The notes under the pieces: generated by a model | Seen by the model: the letters and a program-made list of their open reading frames with translations, nothing else | Database searches by the model: none | Told to the model about the DNA's origin: nothing | From: Thermoplasmata archaeon | GTDB taxonomy: Archaea; Thermoplasmatota; Thermoplasmata; Lutacidiplasmatales; UBA184 | DNA: 64,000 nucleotides | Direction: 5' to 3' | NCBI GenBank assembly: GCA_030038095.1 | Contig: JASHPK010000033.1 | Location: 1-64,000 of the forward strand | Translations under genes and position numbers: made by a program | Shown here: in pieces, positions 26,626-35,994 of the stretch | How positions within the stretch are numbered: position 1 is the stretch's first letter | How the letters are laid out: each line of letters begins with the position of its first letter

Positions 26626-26638
26626 GAGATCGACGGCC

Positions 26639-27670
26639 GTGACGCGGGAGCGGGTCGCGATCGCCCCGGTCGCCGAGCCCTCCGCCGAGTGCTCGGAGAT
26701 CGTGGAGCGCGCGCGACGTCGCGGCTTCTACCGGTTCATCGCGCCCCCGGGGCTCGGGATCGAACGAAAGGAGGGCGAGGAGTGGCTCACGCGGGAGGCC
26801 GACCGGCTGGTCGGCCTCGACGCCCATCATCCGTCGGTCCCTATCTCGCGCATCGCGACCGAGGCCGAGCTCGACACCGCGCTCCGCACGGTGCCGGTCG
26901 GCGGGATCCTTCTGGTCGAGTGGACCGGCGACCGGCTCATCCCCCTCGAGAACGCCGTGGCGGCGCGAGGGCGGCGGTTCCGGCTCTGGGCGCTGGCCCA
27001 CCGGCCGGACGAAGTGCCGGGGGCCCTGGGGGCGCTCGAGCACGGGGCGGACCGCGTCATCGTCGAGGTCCGGAGCCCGGACGAGGTCGACGCGGTCGAG
27101 CTCCGCCTCGAGGGCCCGCTCCCGACGGCGCTCTCGTGGGAGCTCCTCGAGCTCGACGCCGTCACCCCGGTCGGGATCGGCGACCGCATCCTGGTCGATA
27201 CGACGTCGCTGCTCCTCCCGGAGGAAGGTCTGCTCATCGGGAGCGCGGCGGCCTTCCTCTATCACGTCCGCAGCGAGGCCGTCGGGTCGAAGTTCAGCCG
27301 TCCCCGGCCGTTCCGGATCAACGCGGGCTCGCCCCACAGCTATGTGCTGATGGCGGACGGCTCGACCCGGTACTTGTCGGAGCTCGCCGCCGGGGACGCG
27401 GTCCTCGCGACGACCCCGAACGGCGCCGGGCGCTCGGTCCGGGTCGGACGGGTGAAGATCGAGCGCCGACCGATGATGCTCCTCGCCGCACCGGACGGAC
27501 CGGCGCGGCGGACGATCTTCCTCCAGGAGGCCGAGACCGTCCGCCTCTCGGGGGAGTCGAATCCGATCGCCACCACCGACGTGAAGTCGGGAACCCGGGT
27601 GTTCGGGGCGCGCCTTCCCCCCGCGCGGCACCTGGGCCGCGCCGTCGAGGAGTCCCTCGAGGAACGATGA
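26639..27670 (+). CDS. 3-dehydroquinate synthase II
   Basis: Oxidatively deaminates and cyclises ADTH to 3-dehydroquinate using NAD+, the second archaeal-specific step. 343 residues, near the family norm. The C-terminal half carries the typical run VGIGDRILVDTTSLL, GSAAAFLYHVRSE, RPFRINAGSPHSYVLM and the basic KIERRPMMLLAA. GTG at 26639 is preceded by ggagat at a suitable distance, and its N-terminus (RERVAIAPVAEP) has the expected short strand before the ERARRRGFYRFI helix. The stop overlaps the next ATG by four bases. Confidence 0.92.
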   Translation: MTRERVAIAPVAEPSAECSEIVERARRRGFYRFIAPPGLGIERKEGEEWLTREADRLVGLDAHHPSVPISRIATEAELDTALRTVPVGGILLVEWTGDRLIPLENAVAARGRRFRLWALAHRPDEVPGALGALEHGADRVIVEVRSPDEVDAVELRLEGPLPTALSWELLELDAVTPVGIGDRILVDTTSLLLPEEGLLIGSAAAFLYHVRSEAVGSKFSRPRPFRINAGSPHSYVLMADGSTRYLSELAAGDAVLATTPNGAGRSVRVGRVKIERRPMMLLAAPDGPARRTIFLQEAETVRLSGESNPIATTDVKSGTRVFGARLPPARHLGRAVEESLEER

Positions 27671-29163
27671 GCGAACGAAGCCCGCGACTCGTGGTCACCC
27701 TCCCCGGCCGCTCGGTCGGGGACCTCCGGGGGGAGATCGAGCTCGCGCGCGGAGCCGGCGCCGACGCGGCGGAGGTTCGCCTCGATCGACTGGCCGAGGG
27801 GGAGAGCGATCGACTGGCCGAGCTGTTCCCGAGCCCGCTGCCCCTGCTCGCCACCCTGCGATCGACGGCCGAAGGGGGCGAGGGGCCGGACGACGCGGGG
27901 CCCCGCGCGGCCCGTTTGATGGCGGCCGCGACGCTGCCGTTCGACTGGATCGATGTCGAGGTCGACCGAGACCGCGAGATCGAAGGGCATCTCTCGCCGC
28001 CCCGGGGGCTCATCGCGTCGACCCATCTGCCCGGCGGCGCGGACCCGGAGGAGCTCGCGCGTCGAGTACGAGAACCGCCCCCGGCCGGCGGCGTGAGGAA
28101 AATCGTGCTTCCCGCCTCGGTGGGCGGCCTCTTCGCGCGGGTGCTCCCGTCGCTCCCTCCGGCCGGCGAGTTGCCGCTGGTGGTGCTCACCACGGGCGCC
28201 TCGGCGCCGCTCCTGCGGGCCTGGTCACGGCGGCTCGGATGGCCGATCGTCTTCGCGAGCCTTCCGCAGGGTCCTCCGGGAGCTCGGGGCGCCGGGCCCG
28301 TCGAACCCGGTCAGATCCCGGTGGACCGGTTGCGATGGTTCCTCGATGCGGAGGGAGAGGCTCCCCTCCTCGGCATCGCGGGCCATCCGGTCGCTCACTC
28401 GGCGAGCCCTTACCTCCATGGACGGTGGATGCACGCGGCCCGACGCCGGGGCCTCTACGTGCCGCTCGATTTTGCCTCCGACGAGGAGTTCGTCGACTCG
28501 CTCCGGCCGCTCGCCGAGCGGGGCTTCCGAGGGCTCAACGTCACGCACCCGTACAAGGAGACGGCGTTCGCGGCCGCGAGCCGCGTCGGCCGGGGGGCGG
28601 AAGCGTGCGGGGTCGCGAACTGCCTCACCTTCCGAGGGGAAGAGGTCGAGGCCGAGAACACCGATCTCGTGGCCATCCTGCGGCGCCTCGACGAGCTCCG
28701 CGAGCAATCGCGATGGAACGGACGGACGATGACGGTGCTCGGCGCGGGAGGCGCGGCCCGGGCCAGCCTCGCGGCGGCGCGCGAGCTCGGCGTGACCGCG
28801 CGCCTCTGGGCGCGGCAGGCGGAATCCGGACGGGACCTCGCGAAGTCGTTCGGGGCCGAGTTCGGCCCTCCCCCGGTGCGCGAGACCCCGGATCTCGTCG
28901 TGCAGGCGACCGAGGCGGGACGCGCGGGCGCCGGCCCCCTCGCCATTCCGCTCTCCCAGCTCGTCGGACGGGGCGCTCACGTCCTCGACTGGGTCTATCG
29001 GCCGGACGATCCGTCCGTGCGTACCGAGGCCGAGCGGTTGGGAGCGACCTACGAGGACGGCTGGAGGCTGCTCGTCTACCAGGCGGCCGCGAGCTTCGCG
29101 GTCTGGTGGGGAGCGGAGCCCTCGGCGGACGAGGTCGAGCAGGCGATCGGAGCCGGGTCATGA
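27667..29163 (+). CDS. aroDE: Bifunctional 3-dehydroquinate dehydratase / shikimate dehydrogenase
   Basis: 498 residues. Residues 1-215 form a type I dehydratase: EVRLDRL strand, catalytic His in LIASTHLPGG and Schiff-base Lys in VRKIVLPASVGG. Residues about 230-498 form shikimate dehydrogenase: GHPVAHSASPYLHGRWM, the catalytic Lys in LNVTHPYKETAF, EAENTDLVA, the NADP-binding VLGAGGAARA and DWVYRPDDPS. GVANCL replaces the common GAVNTL, a mild change. The two reactions convert dehydroquinate to shikimate. The fusion is well known in plants and some microbes; in archaea the two are usually separate neighbours. Start and stop each overlap neighbours by four bases. Confidence 0.93.
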   Translation: MSERSPRLVVTLPGRSVGDLRGEIELARGAGADAAEVRLDRLAEGESDRLAELFPSPLPLLATLRSTAEGGEGPDDAGPRAARLMAAATLPFDWIDVEVDRDREIEGHLSPPRGLIASTHLPGGADPEELARRVREPPPAGGVRKIVLPASVGGLFARVLPSLPPAGELPLVVLTTGASAPLLRAWSRRLGWPIVFASLPQGPPGARGAGPVEPGQIPVDRLRWFLDAEGEAPLLGIAGHPVAHSASPYLHGRWMHAARRRGLYVPLDFASDEEFVDSLRPLAERGFRGLNVTHPYKETAFAAASRVGRGAEACGVANCLTFRGEEVEAENTDLVAILRRLDELREQSRWNGRTMTVLGAGGAARASLAAARELGVTARLWARQAESGRDLAKSFGAEFGPPPVRETPDLVVQATEAGRAGAGPLAIPLSQLVGRGAHVLDWVYRPDDPSVRTEAERLGATYEDGWRLLVYQAAASFAVWWGAEPSADEVEQAIGAGS

Positions 29164-30038
29164 ACGGAACTTCGACCGCGCACGCGGCGATCACGATCGT
29201 GAACGCTCTCCCCACGGGCGTCGGATGCGCCCTCGGCATCTCGCTCGAGGCCACCGCGCGGGTCTCTCTCGAGGCCCTCGGCCCGGGCGCCCCGAGCCTC
29301 TTCGAGGTCGACGGTCCGGCCGATTCCCCCCTCGTGCGCGAATCGCTCCGCGAGGCGCTCGCTTCGGCCTCGCCCGGCGCGGGGTACCGGGCGGCGGTCG
29401 GACTCAGCTCCGAGATTCCGCCGTCTCGGGGCCTCAAGAGTTCGAGCGCGGTCGCCTCCGCGGTCGCCGGCGCCACGTACCGGGCGCTCGGCCGCACGGT
29501 GCCCGCGCTCGAGCTCGCCCGACTGTCAGCCCGGGTGGGCCGGCGCGTCGGGGTCAGCGCGACCGGCGCCTTCGACGACGCGCTGGCCGGGCTCACGTCG
29601 GGGTTCCTGATCACGGACAACCGGGAGGACGCGCTCCTGCGGGCCGCTCCGGTCGATCCGTCCCTCCGGGTCGCGCTCCTCATTCCGCCCTCCGTCCACT
29701 CGCCGTCTCCGGACTGGAAGGCGGCCTTCGAGCGAAGAGCGGCGGAATCCCACGAGGCGATCGGCCACGCCGCCGAGGGCCGCTGGGGGGCGGCCTGTGA
29801 GCGGAACTCCGTCCTCGTCGAGGAGGTCATGGGGTACGACTACCGGGATCTTCGCAAGCGCCTGCGCGACCGGGGCGCCATCGCCTGCGGCGTGAGCGGT
29901 CTCGGGCCGACGCTCTCCGCTCTGGTCGCGGCGGACCACGCTGAGGACGTGCTCGCCGAACTTCCGGCCGGGCTCGGCGAGCGTCGGCTCGTGCCCGTGG
30001 CCTCCGGGGACCCCCTCGCCCCACGCGAGGAGCCGTGA
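29160..30038 (+). CDS. Archaeal shikimate kinase (GHMP family)
   Basis: Phosphorylates shikimate at the 3-hydroxyl with ATP. 292 residues. It belongs to the GHMP fold (homoserine/mevalonate kinase type), not the bacterial AroK P-loop fold. The ATP loop is IPPSRGLKSSSAVASA near 87-102. VGVSATGAFDDALAG and GVSGLGPTLSAL are the other GHMP motifs. Homoserine kinase is the main alternative, but the position between aroDE and aroA settles it. ATGA overlap at both ends. Confidence 0.92.
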   Translation: MNGTSTAHAAITIVNALPTGVGCALGISLEATARVSLEALGPGAPSLFEVDGPADSPLVRESLREALASASPGAGYRAAVGLSSEIPPSRGLKSSSAVASAVAGATYRALGRTVPALELARLSARVGRRVGVSATGAFDDALAGLTSGFLITDNREDALLRAAPVDPSLRVALLIPPSVHSPSPDWKAAFERRAAESHEAIGHAAEGRWGAACERNSVLVEEVMGYDYRDLRKRLRDRGAIACGVSGLGPTLSALVAADHAEDVLAELPAGLGERRLVPVASGDPLAPREEP

Positions 30039-31318
30039 CGGTCGTGGGAATCCGCCCTCGGTCCGTGCGCGGGGAGGTCGGCGCTCCGCCCTCGAAGAGT
30101 TACACCCACCGGGCGCTCGTGGTCGGGCACCTGTCCCGACGGCAATACCGGGTGCTTCACCCCCTCGACTCGGAAGACACCCGGGCCACGGCCAAGGCGA
30201 TCGAGGCGCTCGGGAGCCGGGTTCGACGCTCGGCCGACGAGTGGGTGGTGAGCCCCGGGCCGGACCGCGAAGGCACCGCGCCGTGCTCGATCGACTGCGG
30301 AGAGTCGGGCACGACCCTCCGCTTCGCCTCCGCCCTCGCCGCCGCCTCCGGGCGGCGCGTTCGCTTGAGCGGTCGAGGGCGCCTGCCCGGCCGCCCGATG
30401 GCGCCGTTGTGGAGGGCCCTCGGGGCCATGGGCGCTCGGACGCGTTCCCTCGGCGCCCGGGGGAAGACCCTGCCGGTGACGATCGAGGGGCCCATCGACG
30501 GGGCGGACGTCGCGGTCGAGGCGTCCGAGTCCTCCCAGTTCGCCTCCGCGCTGCTCCTGATCGCACCGGTCCTCGAGCGCTCGACGGTCCTCCGCCTCGA
30601 GGGTCGGGTCGTCTCGGAGCCGTACCTCGACGCCACCCTCTCCGTGCTGACGAGCTCGCGAATCCACGTCCGTCGGTCCGGGCGGCGGTTCGAGGTGGAG
30701 GGGCGCCAGCGCTACCAAGGTCGCCGATTCGCGGTACCGGGGGACGCCTCCTCCGCCGCGTACCTCTGGACCGCCGGAGCCCTCGCAGGGGGTCCGGTCC
30801 GCGTGCGGGGAATCCCGAGGGACCGACCCCAGGCGGACCTCGCCGTCCTCGACCTGTTCCGGGCCTCGGGCGCGGTCGTGCGGGAGGGCCGACGAGGCAT
30901 CTCGGTCTCCGCCGGAGCCCGCCACCGCCCGTTCTCGATCGACCTCACGCGCGCGCCGGACCTCTATCCGCTCGCGGGGGTGCTCGCCGCCGCGACCCCG
31001 GGCCGCTGCCGGTTGCGCGGAGCCCCCCACATCGTCCTCAAGGAGTCGGACCGACGCGCCGGCACCGAGCGGCTCGTGGCCGCGCTCGGCGGCCGCTGCC
31101 GACGGACCCGCTCGGGTCTCGAGATCGAAGGACGGGCGGAGCTCCCCGGATTCGTGCTGGAGCACGAGGACGACCATCGCCTCGTGATGAGCGCGGCCGT
31201 GGCCGCGCTCGCGGCGAGCTCGCCCTCTCGACTGGGAGACGCCGACGCGGTGCGCAAGTCGTTCCCGGGGTTCTGGCGCGCGCTCGTCGCGCTCGGGGCG
31301 GAGGGGCCGAGGCGATGA
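30035..31318 (+). CDS. aroA: 3-phosphoshikimate 1-carboxyvinyltransferase (EPSP synthase)
   Basis: Transfers enolpyruvyl from phosphoenolpyruvate to shikimate 3-phosphate. 427 residues. N-terminal substrate site PPSKSYTHRALVVG holds Lys21 and Arg26. ESGTTLRF, SSQFASALLL, and the later PGDASSAAYLW and LKESDRRAGTERL follow in normal order. A GTG start overlaps the kinase stop (GTGA). The family-typical Gly near 96 lies in the stretch SGTTLRFASALAAA, which is somewhat shifted from bacterial class I enzymes. Confidence 0.95.
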   Translation: MTVVGIRPRSVRGEVGAPPSKSYTHRALVVGHLSRRQYRVLHPLDSEDTRATAKAIEALGSRVRRSADEWVVSPGPDREGTAPCSIDCGESGTTLRFASALAAASGRRVRLSGRGRLPGRPMAPLWRALGAMGARTRSLGARGKTLPVTIEGPIDGADVAVEASESSQFASALLLIAPVLERSTVLRLEGRVVSEPYLDATLSVLTSSRIHVRRSGRRFEVEGRQRYQGRRFAVPGDASSAAYLWTAGALAGGPVRVRGIPRDRPQADLAVLDLFRASGAVVREGRRGISVSAGARHRPFSIDLTRAPDLYPLAGVLAAATPGRCRLRGAPHIVLKESDRRAGTERLVAALGGRCRRTRSGLEIEGRAELPGFVLEHEDDHRLVMSAAVAALAASSPSRLGDADAVRKSFPGFWRALVALGAEGPRR

Positions 31319-32397
31319 TGGGCTATGGCGAGCGCTTCCGCATCGCGCTCTTCGGTTCGAGCCACGGTCCCGAGGTCGGGGTCGAGATCCAAGGGATCCC
31401 CGCCGGAACGCCCATCGATCTCGCTCGCATCCAGGCCGCTCTCGACCGGCGTCGCCCGGTCGGCCGACGGCTCGCGACGCGGCGGGCGGAGGAGGATCGG
31501 CTTGTCGTGGATCGGGGCGTCGACCACGGGGTCTCGGACGGCGGGAGCTTCCGAGCCCACGTGGCGAACGAGGACGTTCGTCGCGAGCCCTACGACCGGA
31601 TGCAGGATACGCCTCGACCGGGTCACGCCGACTTCCCGGCGCGGATGCGCTACGGTCCCGACACGGACCTCTCGGGCGGTGGGATCTTCTCCGGGCGCAT
31701 GACCGTGGGGCTCGTCATCGCGGGCACGGTCGCCCGGTCGCTCCTCGATCCACTCGGCGTCGACCTCCTCGGCTACACCCGGGAGATCGGCCCGATCGAT
31801 GCCGCGGTGCCGGAGGGCGACCTCGCGACGCTGCGGGCCCGCGCCGCCCAGAACGAGGTCGGATGCCCCGATCCCGACGCCGCGTCGCGCATGGAGGCGG
31901 CGATCGCGGCGGCCCGCCGGGAGGGCGACAGTCTCGGCGGGGTGGTGGAGGTCCGCATCGAGGGGGTCCCCATCGGGGTCGGGGAGCCGTTCTTCGACTC
32001 GGTCGAGAGCGCGATCGCCCACCTCGCCTTCTCGGTTCCGGCGGTGAAGGCGATCGAGTTCGGGGCCGGGTTCCGGGCCGCCCGGATGCGCGGCAGCCAG
32101 CACAACGACCCGTTCATCTGGGCCGGCGATCGGGTGCGCACGGAGACGAACCACGCCGGGGGGATCCTGGGCGGCCTCGCGACCGGTATGCCGATCGTGT
32201 ACCGCGTCGCGGTGAAACCGACCTCGTCGATCGCGCGTCCCCAGCGCACGGTGCACCTGACGACCCACGAGCCGGCCACGCTCGTCGTGACCGGACGGCA
32301 CGATCCGTGCATCGTGCCCCGGGCCGTCGTGGTCCTCGAGTCCGTGGCCGCGATCGCGATCGCGGACCTCGCGCTCCGCGGAGGTTTCGTGCGATGA
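31315..32397 (+). CDS. aroC: Chorismate synthase
   Basis: Makes chorismate from EPSP using reduced flavin. 360 residues, normal length. Recognisable parts: GSSHGPEVGVEIQGIPAG, RRRPVGRRLATRRAEED, RPGHADFPARMRYG, DLSGGGIFSGRMTVG, and RMRGSQHNDPF, ETNHAGGILGGLATGMPI. Two consecutive ATG codons occur at 31315 and 31318; the first overlaps the aroA stop in the ATGA pattern used across the operon. This closes the common pathway. Confidence 0.96.
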   Translation: MMGYGERFRIALFGSSHGPEVGVEIQGIPAGTPIDLARIQAALDRRRPVGRRLATRRAEEDRLVVDRGVDHGVSDGGSFRAHVANEDVRREPYDRMQDTPRPGHADFPARMRYGPDTDLSGGGIFSGRMTVGLVIAGTVARSLLDPLGVDLLGYTREIGPIDAAVPEGDLATLRARAAQNEVGCPDPDAASRMEAAIAAARREGDSLGGVVEVRIEGVPIGVGEPFFDSVESAIAHLAFSVPAVKAIEFGAGFRAARMRGSQHNDPFIWAGDRVRTETNHAGGILGGLATGMPIVYRVAVKPTSSIARPQRTVHLTTHEPATLVVTGRHDPCIVPRAVVVLESVAAIAIADLALRGGFVR

Positions 32398-33476
32398 CCG
32401 AGGGCCGGATCCCGGCCGCGATCCTCGGCGCGGGAGGATACATCGGGCAGCATTTCGCCCGACTCCTCGCGGACCACCCGACATTCGAGCCCCTCGTCCT
32501 CGGCGCCGGGGAGCGTTCCGGAGGAAGGGCGCTCGAGGACCTCTGGCAGCTCACGGAAGCGATCCCGCCGGACCTCGCCCGGGTCCGTTTGAGCCCCGCC
32601 TCGCCCCGCAGCCTCGCCGCGTCCGGCATCCGCGTCGCCTTCTCCGCTCTTCCGAGCGGCACCGCGGGACCCATCGAGTCTGAGCTGGCCCGCCGGGGGA
32701 TCTCGGTCTTCACGAACGCGGCGGACCACCGAATGGATCCCCGCGTGCCGCTGCTCGTCCCCGAGGTCAATCGGGAACAGCTCCTCCTCGCGCGACGCCA
32801 GCCGAGGCGGGGCGGGATCGTCGTCGCGAACGCGAACTGCTCCACCACCGGCCTCGTCCTCGCGCTCCGACCCGTCTGGTCCCGGCTGGCTCCCCGCGCC
32901 GTCCATGCGAGCACGTACCAGGCTCTCTCCGGCGCCGGCTACCCCGGGGTACCCTCGCTGACGATCACCGACAACGTGGTACCGTTCATCCGGGAGGAAG
33001 AGGAGAAGGTCGCCCGCGAGTCGGCCAAGATCCTCGGCACGGTCCGAGGCTCGCGCGTGCGGCCGGACGAGACGCCGTTCCTCGTGCACTGCGCGCGCGT
33101 CGCGACGCGGGAGGGTCACCTCGAAGCCGTGACCGTCGAGGCGACCCGACGGCCGGATCGCGCGGAGCTGCTCCGCCGATGGAGCACGTTCGATCCGTTG
33201 AGCGCGTTCGCCCTGCCGACCGCCCCGCATCCCCCGGTCGAGCTGCGGCGAGAGGTCGACCGGCCCCAACCGCTCCGGGACCGGTGGGCGGGCCATCCGA
33301 CCCGCGCGCGGGGGATGGCCGCGGTCGTCGGGCGCGTCCGCTGGGATCCGCCGTTCCTGCGGTTCTACACCCTCTCGCACAACGCGGTCCGCGGCGGCGC
33401 CGGAGGGTCCGTCCTCAACGCCGAGCTCGCCCTCGCCCTCGGGGTCCTTCGCCCCGATGGCCGGAGGGCGCCGTGA
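32394..33476 (+). CDS. asd: Aspartate-semialdehyde dehydrogenase
   Basis: Reduces aspartyl phosphate to aspartate semialdehyde with NADPH. 360 residues of the archaeal/fungal type. The nucleotide loop is ILGAGGYIGQHF, the catalytic Cys149 is in VANANCSTTG, and QALSGAGYPG and FYTLSHNAVRGGAGG complete the active site. In this operon its product feeds ADTH synthase as well as the usual lysine, threonine and methionine branches. ATGA overlap upstream, GTGA overlap downstream. Confidence 0.94.
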   Translation: MTEGRIPAAILGAGGYIGQHFARLLADHPTFEPLVLGAGERSGGRALEDLWQLTEAIPPDLARVRLSPASPRSLAASGIRVAFSALPSGTAGPIESELARRGISVFTNAADHRMDPRVPLLVPEVNREQLLLARRQPRRGGIVVANANCSTTGLVLALRPVWSRLAPRAVHASTYQALSGAGYPGVPSLTITDNVVPFIREEEEKVARESAKILGTVRGSRVRPDETPFLVHCARVATREGHLEAVTVEATRRPDRAELLRRWSTFDPLSAFALPTAPHPPVELRREVDRPQPLRDRWAGHPTRARGMAAVVGRVRWDPPFLRFYTLSHNAVRGGAGGSVLNAELALALGVLRPDGRRAP

Positions 33477-34792
33477 CCCGCCGCACCGCCCCGGTCGTCC
33501 TCAAGTTCGGCGGGGCTTCGCTCGAGGACCCCGAGCAGGTCGCCGGCGACATCCGCCAGGCCCAGCGGAATTCGACCGAGGTCGTGGTGGTGGCTTCCGC
33601 GCGCGAAGGGGTCACCGACCTCCTCAGCGCGTCCGCCCGCCACCCGCACTCCCAGGTCCAGCATGGCCGTCTCCTCGACGAGATCCGGGCGAGGCATCCG
33701 GGCCTCCCTCCCGTGGGCCGCCGGCACCTCGATCGCGTCCGCCGGCTCGTGGAGGCCCTCGAGCGATCGACCGCGCCCGACCCGGCTTTGACCGACCGAC
33801 TGCTGAGCGAGGGCGAGCGCCTCGCGGTCCACTGGCTCTCGGCCCGGCTCCGGGAGGACGGGATCCCGGCCGTGCCGGTGGAAGCGGACCACCTCGGGCT
33901 CATCACCGACAACGCCTACGGCGCCTCCTGCATCCTCCTCGACCGCTCCCGGGCCGCGGTGCGGCGGGGCCTCGGCCGGATCCTCGCACGGCACGATCTC
34001 CCGGTGGTCACCGGCTACTTCGGACGGAGCCTCGAGGGGCGCGTCGCGACGCTCGGCCGCGGGGGCTCCGACTATGCGGCCGCGGGGATCGGAGCGCTCC
34101 TCGGCGCGTCGCGCGTGGAGCTCGTCAAGCGGCACGTCGCGGTGCTCTCGGCGGATCCGCGAGAGGTCCCCGACGCCCGCCCGATTCCCGAGCTCTCGTA
34201 CGAGGAGGCGGAGGAGCTGGCCCAGTTCGGGGCCCGAGTTCTCCATCCGCTCACGATCGAGCCGGCCCGGGCCCAGGGCATCGTGCTGCGGGTCCGATCG
34301 CTCGACGACCCGAGCGTCGTGACGACGATCGCCCCGCCGCGGGCCGGCCGCCGCAACCGGGCGCTCACGGTCCTCCGGCCGCTCCGTCTGCTCCGCTTGA
34401 GGGTGCCCGGCGGTCGCCAGCGGCCGGGGATCGTCGCCGAGGTCTCCCAGCGGCTCGCGGCGGCCCACGTCAACCTCGTGCAGCTCTACACCTCCTCCGC
34501 GCTGCTCTGCCTGGTCCTCGAGCCGGAACAGGTCCTCCCCGGTCTTCGAGCGCTCGCGCCCGTCACGCGGGAGGCCGCCGCGATGGTCGATGGACCGTAT
34601 CGGGTCGCCCTCGTCACCGCGATCGGCGACGGGATCCTCGGAGACCTGCACCTCCTTCCCCCCGGTACGGTCTCGGAAGCCGAAGGGTTCAGCGCGACCC
34701 CTCGGGCGCTCTCCGTCGCGGTGCCCGAGTCCCGCGGCACCGAGGTCCTCCGCGCGCTCCACCGCGCGCTGGTCACGGGAGCCCCGACGTGA
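33473..34792 (+). CDS. lysC: Aspartate kinase
   Basis: Phosphorylates aspartate, first step toward aspartate semialdehyde. 439 residues. The kinase domain begins with VVLKFGGASLEDPEQ near residues 8-22, continues with TGYFGRSLEGRVATLGRGGSD in the aspartate site and FGARVLHPLTIEPA. Two ACT units follow from about 300 (RVPGGRQRPGIVAEVSQRL, then VALVTAIGDGILG), so feedback control by an amino acid is likely. Gene order puts it after asd, upstream of the trp block. GTG start overlaps asd; the stop shares one base with trpE (TGATG). Confidence 0.92.
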   Translation: MTRRTAPVVLKFGGASLEDPEQVAGDIRQAQRNSTEVVVVASAREGVTDLLSASARHPHSQVQHGRLLDEIRARHPGLPPVGRRHLDRVRRLVEALERSTAPDPALTDRLLSEGERLAVHWLSARLREDGIPAVPVEADHLGLITDNAYGASCILLDRSRAAVRRGLGRILARHDLPVVTGYFGRSLEGRVATLGRGGSDYAAAGIGALLGASRVELVKRHVAVLSADPREVPDARPIPELSYEEAEELAQFGARVLHPLTIEPARAQGIVLRVRSLDDPSVVTTIAPPRAGRRNRALTVLRPLRLLRLRVPGGRQRPGIVAEVSQRLAAAHVNLVQLYTSSALLCLVLEPEQVLPGLRALAPVTREAAAMVDGPYRVALVTAIGDGILGDLHLLPPGTVSEAEGFSATPRALSVAVPESRGTEVLRALHRALVTGAPT

Positions 34793-35994
34793 TGGACGCG
34801 TGGGAGGAGTTCGCGAGCCACGCCGCCGGGGCCGAGGTCGCTGGCTACTTCGAGACGGGCGCGGAACGGGGGCTGCGCCCGGCCTCGGCCACGTTCTTTG
34901 ACCGCGCCGAGGAGGTCGTGACGGTCGATCGACGGTCGAACTTCGACGCGCTGCGTCGGAGGTGCGACCGATTCCTCGAGGGAAGCCGGGACCGGGCCGC
35001 GATCGGCTACCTCGGGTTCGATGCGGTCGGCCTGGTCGAACCGGCCCTCCGAACGTTCCCGCCGGGTTCGCCGTTCCCGCTCGGCGAATTCGCGCTCGCC
35101 CGGAGGGTCACCGTCCGCCCCGCACCGCGCCGTCGATCCCCGGAAGCGCCGTCCCGGGAGCCGAAGCCGTCCCCCGGCCGCCCGCTCTCCGATACCCTGC
35201 CCGCCGCCCGCTACGCGGCGGCCGTGCGGCGGGTCGTGCACGACATCCGCGACGGGGAAGCCTTCCAGGTCGTGCTCGCGCACCGCCGCGAGTGGCGCCG
35301 CCCCCCCGATCTCCTCGAACGCGCGGGCCGCTTGAGAACGAGCGAGCGCTTCGCGTTCTTCTACTACCTCAAGTTCGGGGACCGCGAGCTCATCGGCGCG
35401 ACGCCGGAGTCGGTCGTCGAGGTCGCCCGGGACCGGGCGTACGTCAACCCCATCGCGGGGACTCTCCCGAGCGGCAGGACCTCGCAGCTCCGGCTCCCGC
35501 TCGCCGCGGACCCGAAGGAGCTCGCCGAGCACCGGATGCTCGTCGATCTCGCGCGGAACGACCTCGGCCGCGTCGGGCGGCCAGGAACGGTCCGCCTGCT
35601 CTGGCAGGAGCGGCGCGAGCGGTATGCGCGTCTCGAGCACCTCGTCAGCCGGGTGACCGCCCGGCTCGCGAAGGACGTCGACCCCTGGGTCACTCTGGCC
35701 GCCACGTTCCCCGCCGGGACGGTGAGCGGGGCCCCCAAGATCCGCGCCACCGAGATCCTCCGCCGGGAGGAGAAGACCTGGAGGGGACCCTACGCCGGGG
35801 TGGTCGGACTCGTGCGCCCGGGCGCCTACGCGGATTGGGCCCTCCTGATTCGGTCCGGTTTCGCCGCGGGCGCTCGCCTCTACTCGGCGGCGGGAGCCGG
35901 CATCGTGCACCGCTCGGAACCCGTCCGGGAGTTCCACGAGACCCTGGCGAAGCTCGCGCACGTCGAGGCCACCCTCGCGGGAGGCGCCCGGTGA
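34792..35994 (+). CDS. trpE: Anthranilate synthase component I
   Basis: Converts chorismate to anthranilate with ammonia from TrpG. 400 residues, short for the family (about 420-520), mainly in its N-terminal lobe. The chorismate-binding half is intact: DGEAFQVVLAHR, IGATPESVVEV, PIAGTLPSG, ELAEHRMLVDLARNDLGRV, TFPAGTVSGAPKIRA and YSAAGAGIVHRSEP. The N-terminal LLES segment that helps bind inhibitory tryptophan in many homologues appears here as YFETG, so feedback may be altered. ATG at 34792 overlaps the lysC stop by one base. Confidence 0.93.
   Translation: MDAWEEFASHAAGAEVAGYFETGAERGLRPASATFFDRAEEVVTVDRRSNFDALRRRCDRFLEGSRDRAAIGYLGFDAVGLVEPALRTFPPGSPFPLGEFALARRVTVRPAPRRRSPEAPSREPKPSPGRPLSDTLPAARYAAAVRRVVHDIRDGEAFQVVLAHRREWRRPPDLLERAGRLRTSERFAFFYYLKFGDRELIGATPESVVEVARDRAYVNPIAGTLPSGRTSQLRLPLAADPKELAEHRMLVDLARNDLGRVGRPGTVRLLWQERRERYARLEHLVSRVTARLAKDVDPWVTLAATFPAGTVSGAPKIRATEILRREEKTWRGPYAGVVGLVRPGAYADWALLIRSGFAAGARLYSAAGAGIVHRSEPVREFHETLAKLAHVEATLAGGAR

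Noticed and set aside
29160-30038. Homoserine kinase
   Set aside because: Same GHMP fold, but the position between aroDE and aroA fits archaeal shikimate kinase.
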